A DNA stretch of 64,000 nucleotides. It comes from Trebouxia sp. TZW2008. Its lineage: Eukaryota; Chlorophyta; Trebouxiophyceae; Trebouxiales; Trebouxiaceae. The translations under genes and the position numbers were made by a program. This document shows positions 54,001 to 63,821 of the stretch, piece by piece. The number at the start of each line of letters is the position of its first letter. Position 1 is the stretch's first letter. The stretch is taken from NCBI GenBank assembly GCA_002118135.1, contig BDIU01000404.1, positions 113,071-177,070 on the forward strand, written 5' to 3'. The notes under the pieces are model-generated. The model worked only from the letters and a program-made list of their open reading frames with translations. It made no database searches and was not told the DNA's origin.

Positions 54001-57000
54001 AAATGCTGATGCACCCCCTATCTGTACAGCTAGTGGAAGTTCTCACAGGTGACTGCAACTTGGCATCCCATGCATTTGCTCAGGTGCCATGCAAACAGAG
54101 CTGATGGTTGCACGTTCTTGTCTGCAGTCTTTCATTCACAGGATGGTCAATGCCTGGAGAACATACTCAGCTGTGGATCTCACAGGCATTGAGCTTCTGA
54201 AGTTCACTTGAACCAAAGCATAGCATGTCAGATGCTTGTATGGCATATGCTTCATTGCACAGAAGGATATGTGCCTATGTGACACATGTGGTGCTTATTT
54301 CACATGACTCACAGCACAGTATGTCATATGCTTGCACAGAGTGACTTGTCCTTATATGACATATGCTTATGTGGGCCAATGTGACAGATATCCAGCTCAG
54401 GGCTGTTAGTTGCAAATCTCTAGTTGTTAAATTGATGTTTACTGCAGGGCTTGGTGGCAAGGCCCCAATGGTCACTGGCAACAGTGTCTCCTCAAGCACT
54501 GTGGCATCTACCCCATTAGTGGACAGCAGGACCCTGAAGATGAGGATCACCCGCAAGAAGTGGTAGACCAGCAGTCTTCTGTCTACCCCATTGGTGGGCA
54601 ACAGGACTCTGAGGAAGAGGACTACCCGCAAGAAGTGCTAGACAAGCAATCCTCTGTCTACCTCATTGGTGAACAGCAGGACTCTGAGGAAGAGAATTCT
54701 GAGGAAGAGGAGCCTGAGGAAGAGGAATGGACACAAGACAACGTTGATGCGCAGGTAGTATTAGCTGCTTCTTGCATCATGTCCTGCCTGTGCTTCTTAT
54801 CATCTCTGCGCTTGCATTGTTTCTGTTCCTGCCTGCAAGGCGCAACACCAGCAAATGCCATGTTCGCAGGTGACATGGAGATACCGCTACACACTCTCAG
54901 CACTTCTGTTGGCCTGTGTACCATCTGTGATTGTTATTGCTATCGATGTCGCTTTTGTACTATCATTGTTAAACCTACAATCACTATCAATATGATTGTG
55001 CTCACGATCATAAGTATGATCAGGATTACTGTTGGTCACACTCGTAATGCTTTTCATCATTCTTGACGTTGTTGTTGAGATGTAGTTGTTGTGTAGGTGG
55101 AGTCCATCAATGCCAGCATCGATGCGCTGAACGCGTTCAAGGACTGTCCAGGAGTACCATCTGCTCAGTTTGCTTTTGAGGATGATGAGCACTACACCCA
55201 CTACAGGTCAGCACCACTGCCAGACAGCATTGTAAGTCATATGGTATGCTCTGATGCGCTGTTGGCGTATTGTCAAGAAAGTGTTGATGGGCTCGATATT
55301 GCCAAGGGTTGGTCCAGATGTTTCACCTGTCCGCTTAGCTTTTGAGGACTATACCCACTACAGGTCATCACCACCGCTATGCTGCATTGCACATGACATG
55401 TGCACGCTCTGATGGACTGTTGTGCTCAAATGATAATAAATCTGCATTTTCAGCATTTGTTATACCATGCATACATTTGGCATCACACGGCTTTGGCATA
55501 GTAAGTATTTGCATGCCTGCAATATGACAGCATATGTACATTGCGCAGCATAGCCATTGTAACACTGCAGTTCACATTGCAGCATACAAAGCAGATAACA
55601 CAAGAGACAATGGCATGGCAAACTTGCTTTATGTGCAGTGCGATCAGTCACAAGCACAACAAGCGCATCATCTCTGCATACACATCAACGCACATCTCAA
55701 GCTTGCTGTGTGCAGAATGCTTGGCTCATATCTTTACAGTCATGTAAACAAACCTTGAAGATGCAATGTGCAAAGCGTTTGCGCCATATCTGCACAGATA
55801 TGCGCACACTTATCAAGTTTGCTGTGTGCAGGATGTTTGGGCCAGTTGTCATCACGCGTGAAATGGCACACACGTCGCTGCCGGGCACTCAACTAGTCAT
55901 CATGACATTGCAATCCACTTGCCAGGGTGCATTTGAGCACTGCAAAAGATGACAACTTGCCAGCTTTGGTACATACTGGCCACGGAACACAATGAGTCCA
56001 TTTGAATCTACACAAACATGCAGACAGAACCTCAATGTTGCTGTGTGCAGAGTGCTTGGTCCAGCAATGACAGCTGATGAATGGCTTAAGCGCAAGGCAG
56101 CAGGGGACGCTGTGCCAGCTCTGCACTTCAAGGAGTTTGCCTTCAAGCTGCTCAAGGTCAGTCATACTGCCTGCAGCTCACACCAATTAGAATGCTGCAC
56201 TGCATCAATGTGCTTTGCTGCCAAACGCCAGACTGACTGCCTGTAGGTCACACCACCTTTGTTGCTGCATGGCATTCTGCTGCCAAGGTCGATGTGCCAC
56301 TCCAGCTAAGCTTTGCCATGCATGCTAGTTTGCCGTTGCAGCGCTTTGACTGCAGCATCTGTTTTCAGCCAGCGCCCTCTGGTTGGGTGACTCACTGTCT
56401 CAGTCAAACTGGCATAACAAGCAATGCTATGGCAGACTGTGCATTCTTCTGCCTTGCTCTGCCTTGGATTGCGTTGCAGTGCATTGCAGTGCAAAGCAGT
56501 GCAGTACATGCACACTGTAGTGTGCCTGATATCTTATGTTTGATTTGACTCTCTGGTCCTTGTGCAGTTGTTGCACGCTTTGGGCACCAAGGGACACTAC
56601 CTGGGGGTGCTCAAGCCTGACAGGGTGCTGATCCAGCCAGACTTCTACATGCTGGAGTTGGCAGCAGGTAAATCACTGTTGTCTACTCCATGCGTGAATC
56701 AAGCTGCTCAGTGTTTGTACAGCTCTCAAGTCCATGCGTTGTCATGGGGTTGTGAGCCTTGGATGGTCTAGTTTGGGTTAGTTCAGGCAACATCTGATCA
56801 CAATGGCGTGCATGCACCCAATCTCCCCCTTGGGGCCCTCCCTGCATTGAGTGTTCAGTCGCAGTGAGCGTTTCTTGCATTGTCAGTACTGCATTGCCAT
56901 CTGCAGCGGCATCCAGACACATCATCAGCTGGCAGATCTTGCCGCCTCACCCAAGCCCTACCCAGCTCTACAGCAATGCATGCATGCAGTATGCCCTTGC

Positions 57001-60000
57001 AGTTTTTTTGTATGCCCTGGCAAACCCCTACCAGCTGATGTTGTTCACCTGTGATTGTGTGTGCTGCAGGCGACTGATCAGACCATAGACCCCCCCCCTT
57101 ACCCCGGAGCATGACTATTGCATGTGCTGATCATGTGAAGTTTGCCTGTCTGCAGGTGACTGGTCACAAGATGCCTTCAGCCGCCGACGCACATGCTACT
57201 TGCAGCTCTTCGGCTGGCTAGTCAAGGGCATGGACCCCTTGAAGGCCTGCAGTCACTTGAGTGATGTCTATTCTGCCGGCATCCTGCTAGCAGAGATTGC
57301 CACAGGAGAGTTGCCTTTCCCTGGTGATGACACACTGCTGGTGGAAGGCAGCATGGACGCAGATCAGTGCAACGTTTTCACCAGGACAGTGTTCAAGCAG
57401 GCTTGCAATGCGGAATGGGTGAGCTCTTTTCTCATGTGTGAGCTGCCGGCAGTCGCTTGGCATGAGACCTGAATCACTTTATGTTTCTTGTGTTGAGTCT
57501 CATGACTTTGCAAGGACAGAAGATGGTAAGATGCGGAGCAGTGCAAAGCTTTCACCAGTGTCCATGCAGACCTGCCACGCTGAATGGCTGAGCTCTTTTC
57601 TCACGCGTGCATTACTGGCAGTCCCTTGGCATAAGACCCTCAAAACATTTTGTGTCTCGTGTTGAGTCTCATGACTTTGTAAAGACAGAAGACGGTATAG
57701 GTGCAGGGCAGTGCACTGCTTTTGCCTAGACGGTCTTCACACAGGCTTGTGACGCTGAATGGGTGAGCTCTTTTCCCATGCATGGGCTGCCAGCAACCTC
57801 TCGGCGCAAAGAGTGAATTGCATGTCCTGTTCTGAATTGTTCCTCATTCCTTTGCAAGGACAGAAGTTGGCACAACCGCAGAGCAGTGCAGTGCTGTGCT
57901 TTCAGCTGGGCAGTGTTCATGCAAGCTTGCGACACTGAATGGGAGAGCCCGTCTCACATGCATGCGCTGTCAGCAACCTGGTGGCAACAATATCAAGGGC
58001 CCTGCATGCATGCAAGCCTGTACATGCTAATACCCACCTGTCAGAAACAATGCATAGCTGTTGGCCATGTGAGCATTGACTGTACGCCAACCTATGGGAT
58101 GGCATACACTCACGCCCTACAAAGAGCAGGGCCTTGTGCATGCTGCCAAATTTTGCGCCTGCCATCACAGAATGACCATACGGTAGGTATTGCTGTACGC
58201 TACATCCCTTGGAGTGTTCATTGTGTTGTTAATGCTGTTACACGTCTGACACAGCGCGACCCACCATGCAGCCATGCAAGGTAGAACAGGAACTGCATTA
58301 GCCTTTGTCTGTTCGTTCCTGCTGCATGGGTTTTGCTGGTCCCTTTCAAGCAGCAAGGCAAGGTAGGCCAGGAAATGAGTTGAATTTTGCGCAAGCATTG
58401 CAGCTGCATGTCTGGTGCTGCCGTGTATGCAGCAGCACAAGGTGGAAGAGAGCTTAGTGAGGCATGAGGAAACTGCTGCATTCTTTAGAACTCCCAGCAT
58501 ATTGTGACTGCCACTACATGTCTGACGCAGTACTGCCTTTCATGCAGCGAGGCAAGGTAGAGGAGAAACTGGTGAAGTGTGTAGGTCAAGAGGCTGCTCA
58601 CATGGTGATGGGCCTTGTACAGTTCAAGTCGACATTGTGTTGTGGCTGCTGCTTGTCTAACGATGCTGTATGATGTGCAGCGGGCAAAGGTACAAGAGAA
58701 ACTGGCGGAGTGTGTGGGAAACGAGGCTGCCCAGATGTTCATGAGTCTGTTGCAGTTCAGGAATGAGTCAAATGCTGCATCTGTTGGAACTCCTACCATG
58801 TTGTGACTGCCACTGCATGTCTGACAATGGTGTCTTTTGTGCAGCGCGCAAAGGTGGAGGCGAAACTGGTGAAGTGTGTGGGTCAGGAGGCTGCCCACAT
58901 GGTCATGGGCCTACTGCAGTTCAAGGCAACTGATCGGCCGACCGCTGCCCAGGCCTTGCAGCTGCCGCTCTTTGACACCTTGAAGGCAGGAGATGAACAG
59001 GCTAGTTGTGCAGGTATGCTCTCAGCAGCTATCACGCTGATCAGCTATCCTCTCATGCCCGATTGCCAATTGTGCCATGGGTGAGCAGCTTTGTGGTGCG
59101 TTTGTGCTTTACTGTTGCCTCTCTGTGACACCCTGAAGGCAGGAGATGAACAGGCTAGTCGTGCAGGTATGCTCTCAACAGCTGTCCTCCTTCTGATGAG
59201 ACATCCTGTGGGAAGTGATTGTAGATTGCCATTGTGCCATAAGCAGGCAATGCTGCTGTGGTGCAGTTGTGCTGGTCTTGCAGGTGCCTCTTTCTGACAG
59301 AGAGAATGAAAAAGGCCAGGCATGCAGGTATGCTGTCAGCAGCTATCACGCTCATCAGCTATCCTCTTATACTCTCGGGCTGCCTCTTTAGACAGAGGCT
59401 CCCGTTATGACGCCTAACGGCATAGAACTTCCTTTTTTTCTTTTTTCTCATACTCAATTGCCAGTTGTGCCGTGGGTGAGCAGCTTTGCGGTGCGCTTGT
59501 GCTGAAATTACAGTTGCTGATGTTTGAGGCAATGGATGAACAGCCGAGTCATGCAGGTGTGCACTCAGTAGCTCAGTGGCTCTCCTGATGCCAATGAGCT
59601 ATTTGCTGAATCGTCCTGCTAGATTGCCAGTGAGTGACATGGTCTTGCGTTGATTGCTGAACCAATAGACCAATGTGGGAGAACAAGGTCAGTACCTTGC
59701 TCACTATCCAAACCTAGTGCACAAGCATGCACAGTACAAGGTGGTTGGCAGCAAGGCAGGCTGTTCAGGCAGTTCATTTGGCGGTTGCATCAAGACGTCT
59801 GCAGCCATAAACCAAGTCACTTGCTCGGTAGGTTCTCACTCAGTACACTCAAGCAGGCGACTTCTCAAGGTGTCGAACAAGCATGTAAAATGTCACAACG
59901 CTCATGTGCCTCACACTCTTCAATTGCATGGTCCCATACCTGAAGCTTCATGGTCACATTGATGGCATACAACAAGCAGGCCATGCGCTCATGGTTCCTG

Positions 60001-61844
60001 CCTTGTCTTGCTATGACAAGCCTCCAGACCAGACCTTGACTGATTTGACACCTGTGCCCATGCAAATGCACGGTAAGTCACAGGCATGCCTCACCCTGTT
60101 CCTGCAGGCCATACAGCTGCCTTATTTCATCACCCAGAGGGAAGACCAGACATTTTGTGGGGTCAAACCTGATGTTCCACCATTCATTGCTTCAGATAGG
60201 CGCAATATGGACCGTCAAGGCAGCTCAACAACATCAGATTGCCTATTTGCATCACTATGTGACATGCTTGCAGGTGAGCAGGGTGACAATGGCTCAGCCA
60301 AAGCTGATGCAGCCATTGTGGGTTGCAGTCAGCAGACAGCGGACTCTGGCCTTACAGACAATCAGGCTGCTGCAACTGCAGCTCAAGAGCAGCATGACAG
60401 CACTCAGCACAGACCTGTGCTGCACAGTGCCCAGGCTGTGAACAGAGTACATGACATGCCCATAGGCAGTAGTGACAGCTGTGGTGAGGCAGCTGATGCA
60501 GGTTTGAAAGAGGGAAGAGCAACGTCAGCAGGCAGCCGTAAGACAGCCTGGCCAAAAGATGGCAACAAGCCGGGTCAGTCAAAACATGCCAGTGCAGTTG
60601 CAGTGGCGGACAGCTCAGCATGCAGCCATGAGACAGCCAAGCCAGCTGATGCTAGCAAAGCGGGCCAGCGCAAGCAGGCTAGTGCAGTTGAGAGCACCTC
60701 AAGGAGAGCAGCAGGCAAGCGTGATGCAGGCATGTCAGCTGGAAGCAGCAAGGACACATGCCAGAGTGCAGCTGGTGTCTTTGCGGCTAACAACAAAGCC
60801 TCATCCAGTGATAGCCAGGCTGCTGCTGTGTCAACTGAGAGCAGCCAAGGAAAGGCCAAAGAGCATCCTGACATCATTGAGATAGCTGCTACAGCGACAC
60901 AAATAGACAGCCCTGCTACAAGCATGCCTGTTGACGGCAGCCATGCAGCTTGTGCACGTGAGGGGTGTGATGACTCAGAGGACTGTGCTAGCTCAAGCAG
61001 GGAGGCAGATGATGCTTGTGAGAATGTGCAGGCATCTGATGCCCAGGTGCGTCTTATCGTTTGCATTGACATATGATGAGAGCCAGGTGCTAGCAGCATA
61101 GTTGCCCAGTGTGCTTGCTGACGCATCAAAACTGTATGTTCAGTCAGCAATGGTTGTCTATCAAGACAATGGCTGGGCATGCAATATGCGTGATTATTAT
61201 AGTACGCCTGATGTATGCTGGCACAACTGCTAGGTGTGTGAGACCCAAATCCTGTTTGGGCACCAGAGTCTTGCATGAATCTGATTGTGCCTTTCGCAGT
61301 ATCCCCTGCAGCAGCTTTGCTGACGTTGATTGTCACCTGACAGGATGTGCAGGAGGAACACGAAGCAGAAGAGGAACAGGAAGCAGAAGAACAGGGGGCA
61401 GAAGAGGAGGAGCGTCCCAGGAGGCACAGGGGCTTCCGAGCTGCCTTTGTCAGGTGAGTCATTGCAGCTTACAATGCATGGCATCAGCTTGATCTACCCT
61501 ACTGTCACTGCTGTCAGACCTGCGCTCATGCCGGTCTCCAGGCATGCGTCTGTCTTGTACATGCCTGCACATGAGCTAAAGATTTTCTTAGCTCATGTGC
61601 AGATTCCCGGCATGCACGATGTTGCACATGCCTTTGTAGCTCATTCTGAGGTGAGGTGCATGCAAGCAACTCAAGGGCCAAGCAGAGTTACAAAAGTTAT
61701 GTTGGGACATGCAGGGCAGCAGGGATTGGATCAGGGGTTGTTGGATGCGTGAAGAATCAGGCTCAGGCACACCCAAAGACCACACTTGCTGTTGCAGCAG
61801 TCAGCTGTCTTGCACTGGGAGTGTTAGCACGCAGGCGACGTTGA
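51021..61844 (+). CDS. Tail-anchored dual kinase-domain protein (kinase + pseudokinase), 1107 aa
   Basis: Fifteen exons, all junctions in phase: 51021-51139, 51202-51336, 51624-51729, 51918-52056, 52423-52802, 53537-53913, 54448-54754, 55097-55206, 56051-56156, 56568-56667, 57156-57418, 58845-59013, 60274-61046, 61344-61453, 61715-61844. Domain 1 (residues ~28-370): Gly loop GIGSTGSV (31-38), YAVK Lys55, Glu71, catalytic loop WLDGKADN (Asp134, Lys136, Asn139), DFD157-159 instead of DFG, GTPDFSAPE (179-187), an acidic DADAEAE insert, DAWSVG, and LDPETR. Domain 2 (~400-770): SGRVYRAW loop remnant, CLLK, an acidic insert of three ~25-residue repeats, hinge, then YLGVLKPDRVLI (no catalytic Asp) and no DFG, so a pseudokinase; SDVYSAGILL and DRPTAAQAL follow. 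A 260-residue Ser/Ala-rich tail, an acidic segment and a 17-residue hydrophobic helix ending in RRRR complete it. This suggests a C-tail anchor in an organelle or ER membrane, facing the cytosol (inference). Confidence 0.85.
52730..53485 (+). repeat. Tandem copies of dual-kinase exon 5 3' end
   Basis: The functional exon end and donor (about 52725-52820) is followed by decayed copies near 52910, 53040, 53125, 53285 and 53405, each with (A/G)GGCAG(C/T)GC, then CCTGCGCT, then ..GTGGAAG(G), and a TGCTGCTA(T/C)CT intron tail. Several carry their own AAG|GT junction. Confidence 0.88.
53960..54215 (+). pseudogene. Decayed copies of dual-kinase exon 6 end and exon 7 start
   Basis: 53995-54055 repeats the end of exon 6 (GCTGATxxACC... 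CAGCTAGTGGAAG). 54145-54210 resembles the start of exon 7 (TGGTCA...CAGTG/AGCTGTGG) and reads in phase to a stop. That second block offers an alternative, truncated C-terminus after domain 1 if spliced, but the domain-2 route is better supported. Confidence 0.6.
55305..55376 (+). pseudogene. Decayed copy of dual-kinase exon 8 end
   Basis: GCTTTTGAGGACTATACCCA, followed by CTACAGGTCA, follows the functional ...GAGCACTACACCCACTACAG|gtcag at 55206, with a small deletion in the acidic codons. Confidence 0.8.
55705..56050 (+). repeat. Three decayed copies of dual-kinase exon 9 start
   Basis: GCTGTGTGCAG(A/G)(A/G)TG(C/T)TTGG occurs at about 55705 and 55820, with a poorer copy near 55768. The functional acceptor GCTGTGTGCAG|AGTGCTTGG is at 56050. 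The copy at 55820 continues G-P-V-V-I-T-R-E-M, parallel to G-P-A-M-T-A-D-E-W. Confidence 0.85.
57419..57965 (+). repeat. Three decayed copies of dual-kinase exon 11 end
   Basis: After the functional end (GAATGG|gtgagctcttttctc at 57418), copies end near 57590, 57762 and 57943, sharing CAGTGCA..., GCTTGC/CACGCTGAATGG and TGAGCTCTTTTC. Confidence 0.9.
58551..58755 (+). repeat. Two open-frame copies of dual-kinase exon 12 start
   Basis: Copies at 58551 and 58681 each follow a CAG and encode 27 residues aligned to exon 12 (R-G-K-V-E-E-K-L-V-K-C-V-G-Q-E-A-A-H and R-A-K-V-Q-E-K-L-A-E-C-V-G-N-E-A-A-Q) without stops. They end at QFK/QFR without a good donor. A weaker trace lies near 58260-58390. Confidence 0.88.
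59014..59590 (+). repeat. Three decayed copies of dual-kinase exon 12 end
   Basis: GACACC(C/T)TGAAGGCAGGAGATGA, followed by a CAG|GTATGCTCTCA junction, recurs at about 59127, with looser copies at 59290 and 59518. They share the following CAGCTATCACGCTxATCAGC intron tail. Confidence 0.88.
59378..59432 (+). repeat. 54-bp dispersed element, copy 2
   Basis: Partner of 19356-19409: GGCTGCCTCT, ACAGAGGCTCCCGT, ATGAC, GCATAGA in the same order and spacing. Confidence 0.65.
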
Positions 61845-62177
61845 ATCCCAGAAGATCTGCAAACAGCAAGGAGTGTTGCTTTGTTGTTTTGCTAGTCTCA
61901 TACTGGGTTCATCAGACACTTTTTCTTGCATTTGATAGTCATGGCCACATTGATCAGAGCAGCAAATCGCATGCTGATCGGATCACTGACACTGCTTTTG
62001 CTCTATGTTTGCTTTGTGATTTGTGACATACGTTGTTGTCAATACACACCGTTTCATGCTTGCCATGGCCATCTATGAGCTGATCTCAGCAAGCATGAAT
62101 ACATCGCAGCAGAATTGCAGAGAGAGATTACACGCTTTGGCAAGCCAACAAGTCTGATCGCGTGTGTCAAAAGCTGA
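61845..62177. other. Short intergenic region
   Basis: 3' flank of the dual-kinase gene and of the convergent retroelement relic. Nothing else seen. Confidence 0.4.
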
Positions 62178-63553
62178 TCAAATATTGAGACAATCAAGGC
62201 AATGAAGAATGAACTTGAAGACCTGCATATGATCCCTTTGACCAAAAAATGATCTGATGGTGTCAGTCTGAGATGTGAAAAGAGAAGCATACTGATGCCT
62301 AAGCGGCTGTAAAAGATTGCATTCAAACACAAGATGAAACTCATCAGCAATCGACCCAGAGCCACAGTGAGCACAAGTCCTGTCTGCGCTATTGAGCCGT
62401 GGCCCGCCCGCTAGGCGATGAATGGCAACAGGCAACTTATGTGAAGCAAGCCTGACCTGCAAAAAACGCTGCATGCGCCTGGCAGAAACAGGCAACTGAC
62501 AATAACGCCGCCGCTTGCTGTATGGCCTAAACCAGTGATGATAGGTGCAACTCAACACCCCAGCAGAAGGGACAGACCTGGGAGCGACAACAGCAGTCAA
62601 TGGGTCCTGCTGCTGGTGACACAGGCTTAGCAGGGCATATGCTGTGCGTGCGTATGAAGCATTAGGTATGCCTCCCAAAGGTTGAGGCAACTGCTGAGGC
62701 TGAGTGGGCTCATCATGTGACTGAGGGGGAACAGGTGGCACAGGGGGTGCTGGGGGGTTGTGGGCAGACCCCCAGCAGCAGCCTGAACCACCCTGCGTCG
62801 AGCTTCACGTTTTCTCTCAGCATTTTCTCGGTTGCGTTTATGCTTGAGCTGGTTCCTGCCGACCATGCTGTAACCCCTGGGAGCAAGGGTCTTCAGGTTG
62901 TCAATCCACCATTGTTCAGTAGCAGCATGGACCTCATGAAAATGCTTGTAATCACGGTAGTCCTCAGGTTTCCCATATATTTGCAGAGGCAGGATTGCTG
63001 TGTTGCTGAGACCAAAATTACCCCACTCCCTGTATAGCTGATAGACCATGTCATAGTATGTATGTGCCTCATTGGGCTCGCTCAGGTACGCCCTGGCATC
63101 ATGCAAGTGACTGACAAAGTGCTGCCAAGCAGACCGGAAGGTGACCCCAATATATATATCTTGTCACTGTGTTTCAAGTGATAGACGGCATACACAACAC
63201 AGCGGGTGTCAAGAGATATGTGTTTGTGAAGCTTGGTCTCACCTTTGTGGTTCATGTGTAAATTGCCTGGTTGCCATAGTACATGCTGATACCTAGCATG
63301 TGTCAGCTTGTCATGCATGGTAAGCTTGGTTTTGGCATTTGCACTAGCCTCAGGACTGACAGGCACATTGTAATTTGATCTCGGGTTGAAGAGCAAACCG
63401 TTCTGACGATTCCTGAGGCCCTTCAGGTCGGGATAAGTGCATGTTGTGCGTGAGTGTCCGCGTTAACAACCACTCAGGCAGTGGTATGCTGCTCTGTCTA
63501 GACCAAAGACACACACTATGAGGTCCTTTTGTGGACAGAAAGATCACTTGCAA
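62178..63553 (-). mobile_element. Retroelement 3' relic: GIY-YIG endonuclease plus C-terminal zinc finger
   Basis: Three overlapping minus-strand frames form one broken coding sequence. The upstream part (63396 to about 63140) ends in VVYAVYHLKHSDKIYI, the first half of a GIY-YIG nuclease. The middle frame (63106-62627) continues with the rest of that domain (LHDARAYLSEP, YREWGNFGLSNTAILPLQ, TEQWWIDNLKTLAPRGYSM). The last frame (62741-62178) holds a zinc-binding C-x2-C...E-F-H-x4-C motif (CAHCGSGSIADEFHLVFEC), as found at the ends of reverse-transcriptase polyproteins. Frames change at an (AT)n tract near 63150 and at a C-run near 62750, both slippage-prone, so the copy is probably dead. GIY-YIG next to reverse transcriptase is typical of Penelope-like elements; no RT is visible, so it is 5'-truncated or the domain stands alone. 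Confidence 0.72.
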
Positions 63554-63589
63554 CTTTCTGTTTTGTTCTTGAAATTCTCAGGATTTGAT

Positions 63590-63664
63590 TACCGTACGTC
63601 CTCGAGCTGATCGCGCAGGGCAGATTTAATTATTTATGCGCGATCAATTCGAGGACGTACGGTA
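63590..63664. repeat. 28-bp near-perfect inverted repeat with 19-bp loop
   Basis: 63590-63617 (TACCGTACGTCCTCGAGCTG...) and 63637-63664 are reverse complements apart from two mismatches; the loop is AT-rich. It sits just beyond the 5' side of the retroelement relic. Confidence 0.93.
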
Positions 63665-63821
63665 GGTCTTTTGTGGTGGTAAACAGAGATATCAGCGGGT
63701 TTTATGATCCAAAATGGCGGATCGTATACCAGCGTTCTGAGCGTAGATACAAGGGATTTGGGCCTTCTACAGGTGATATCACCACAGTGGGGCCAGAAAG
63801 TCCCGTTCAACTGCCCTACCC

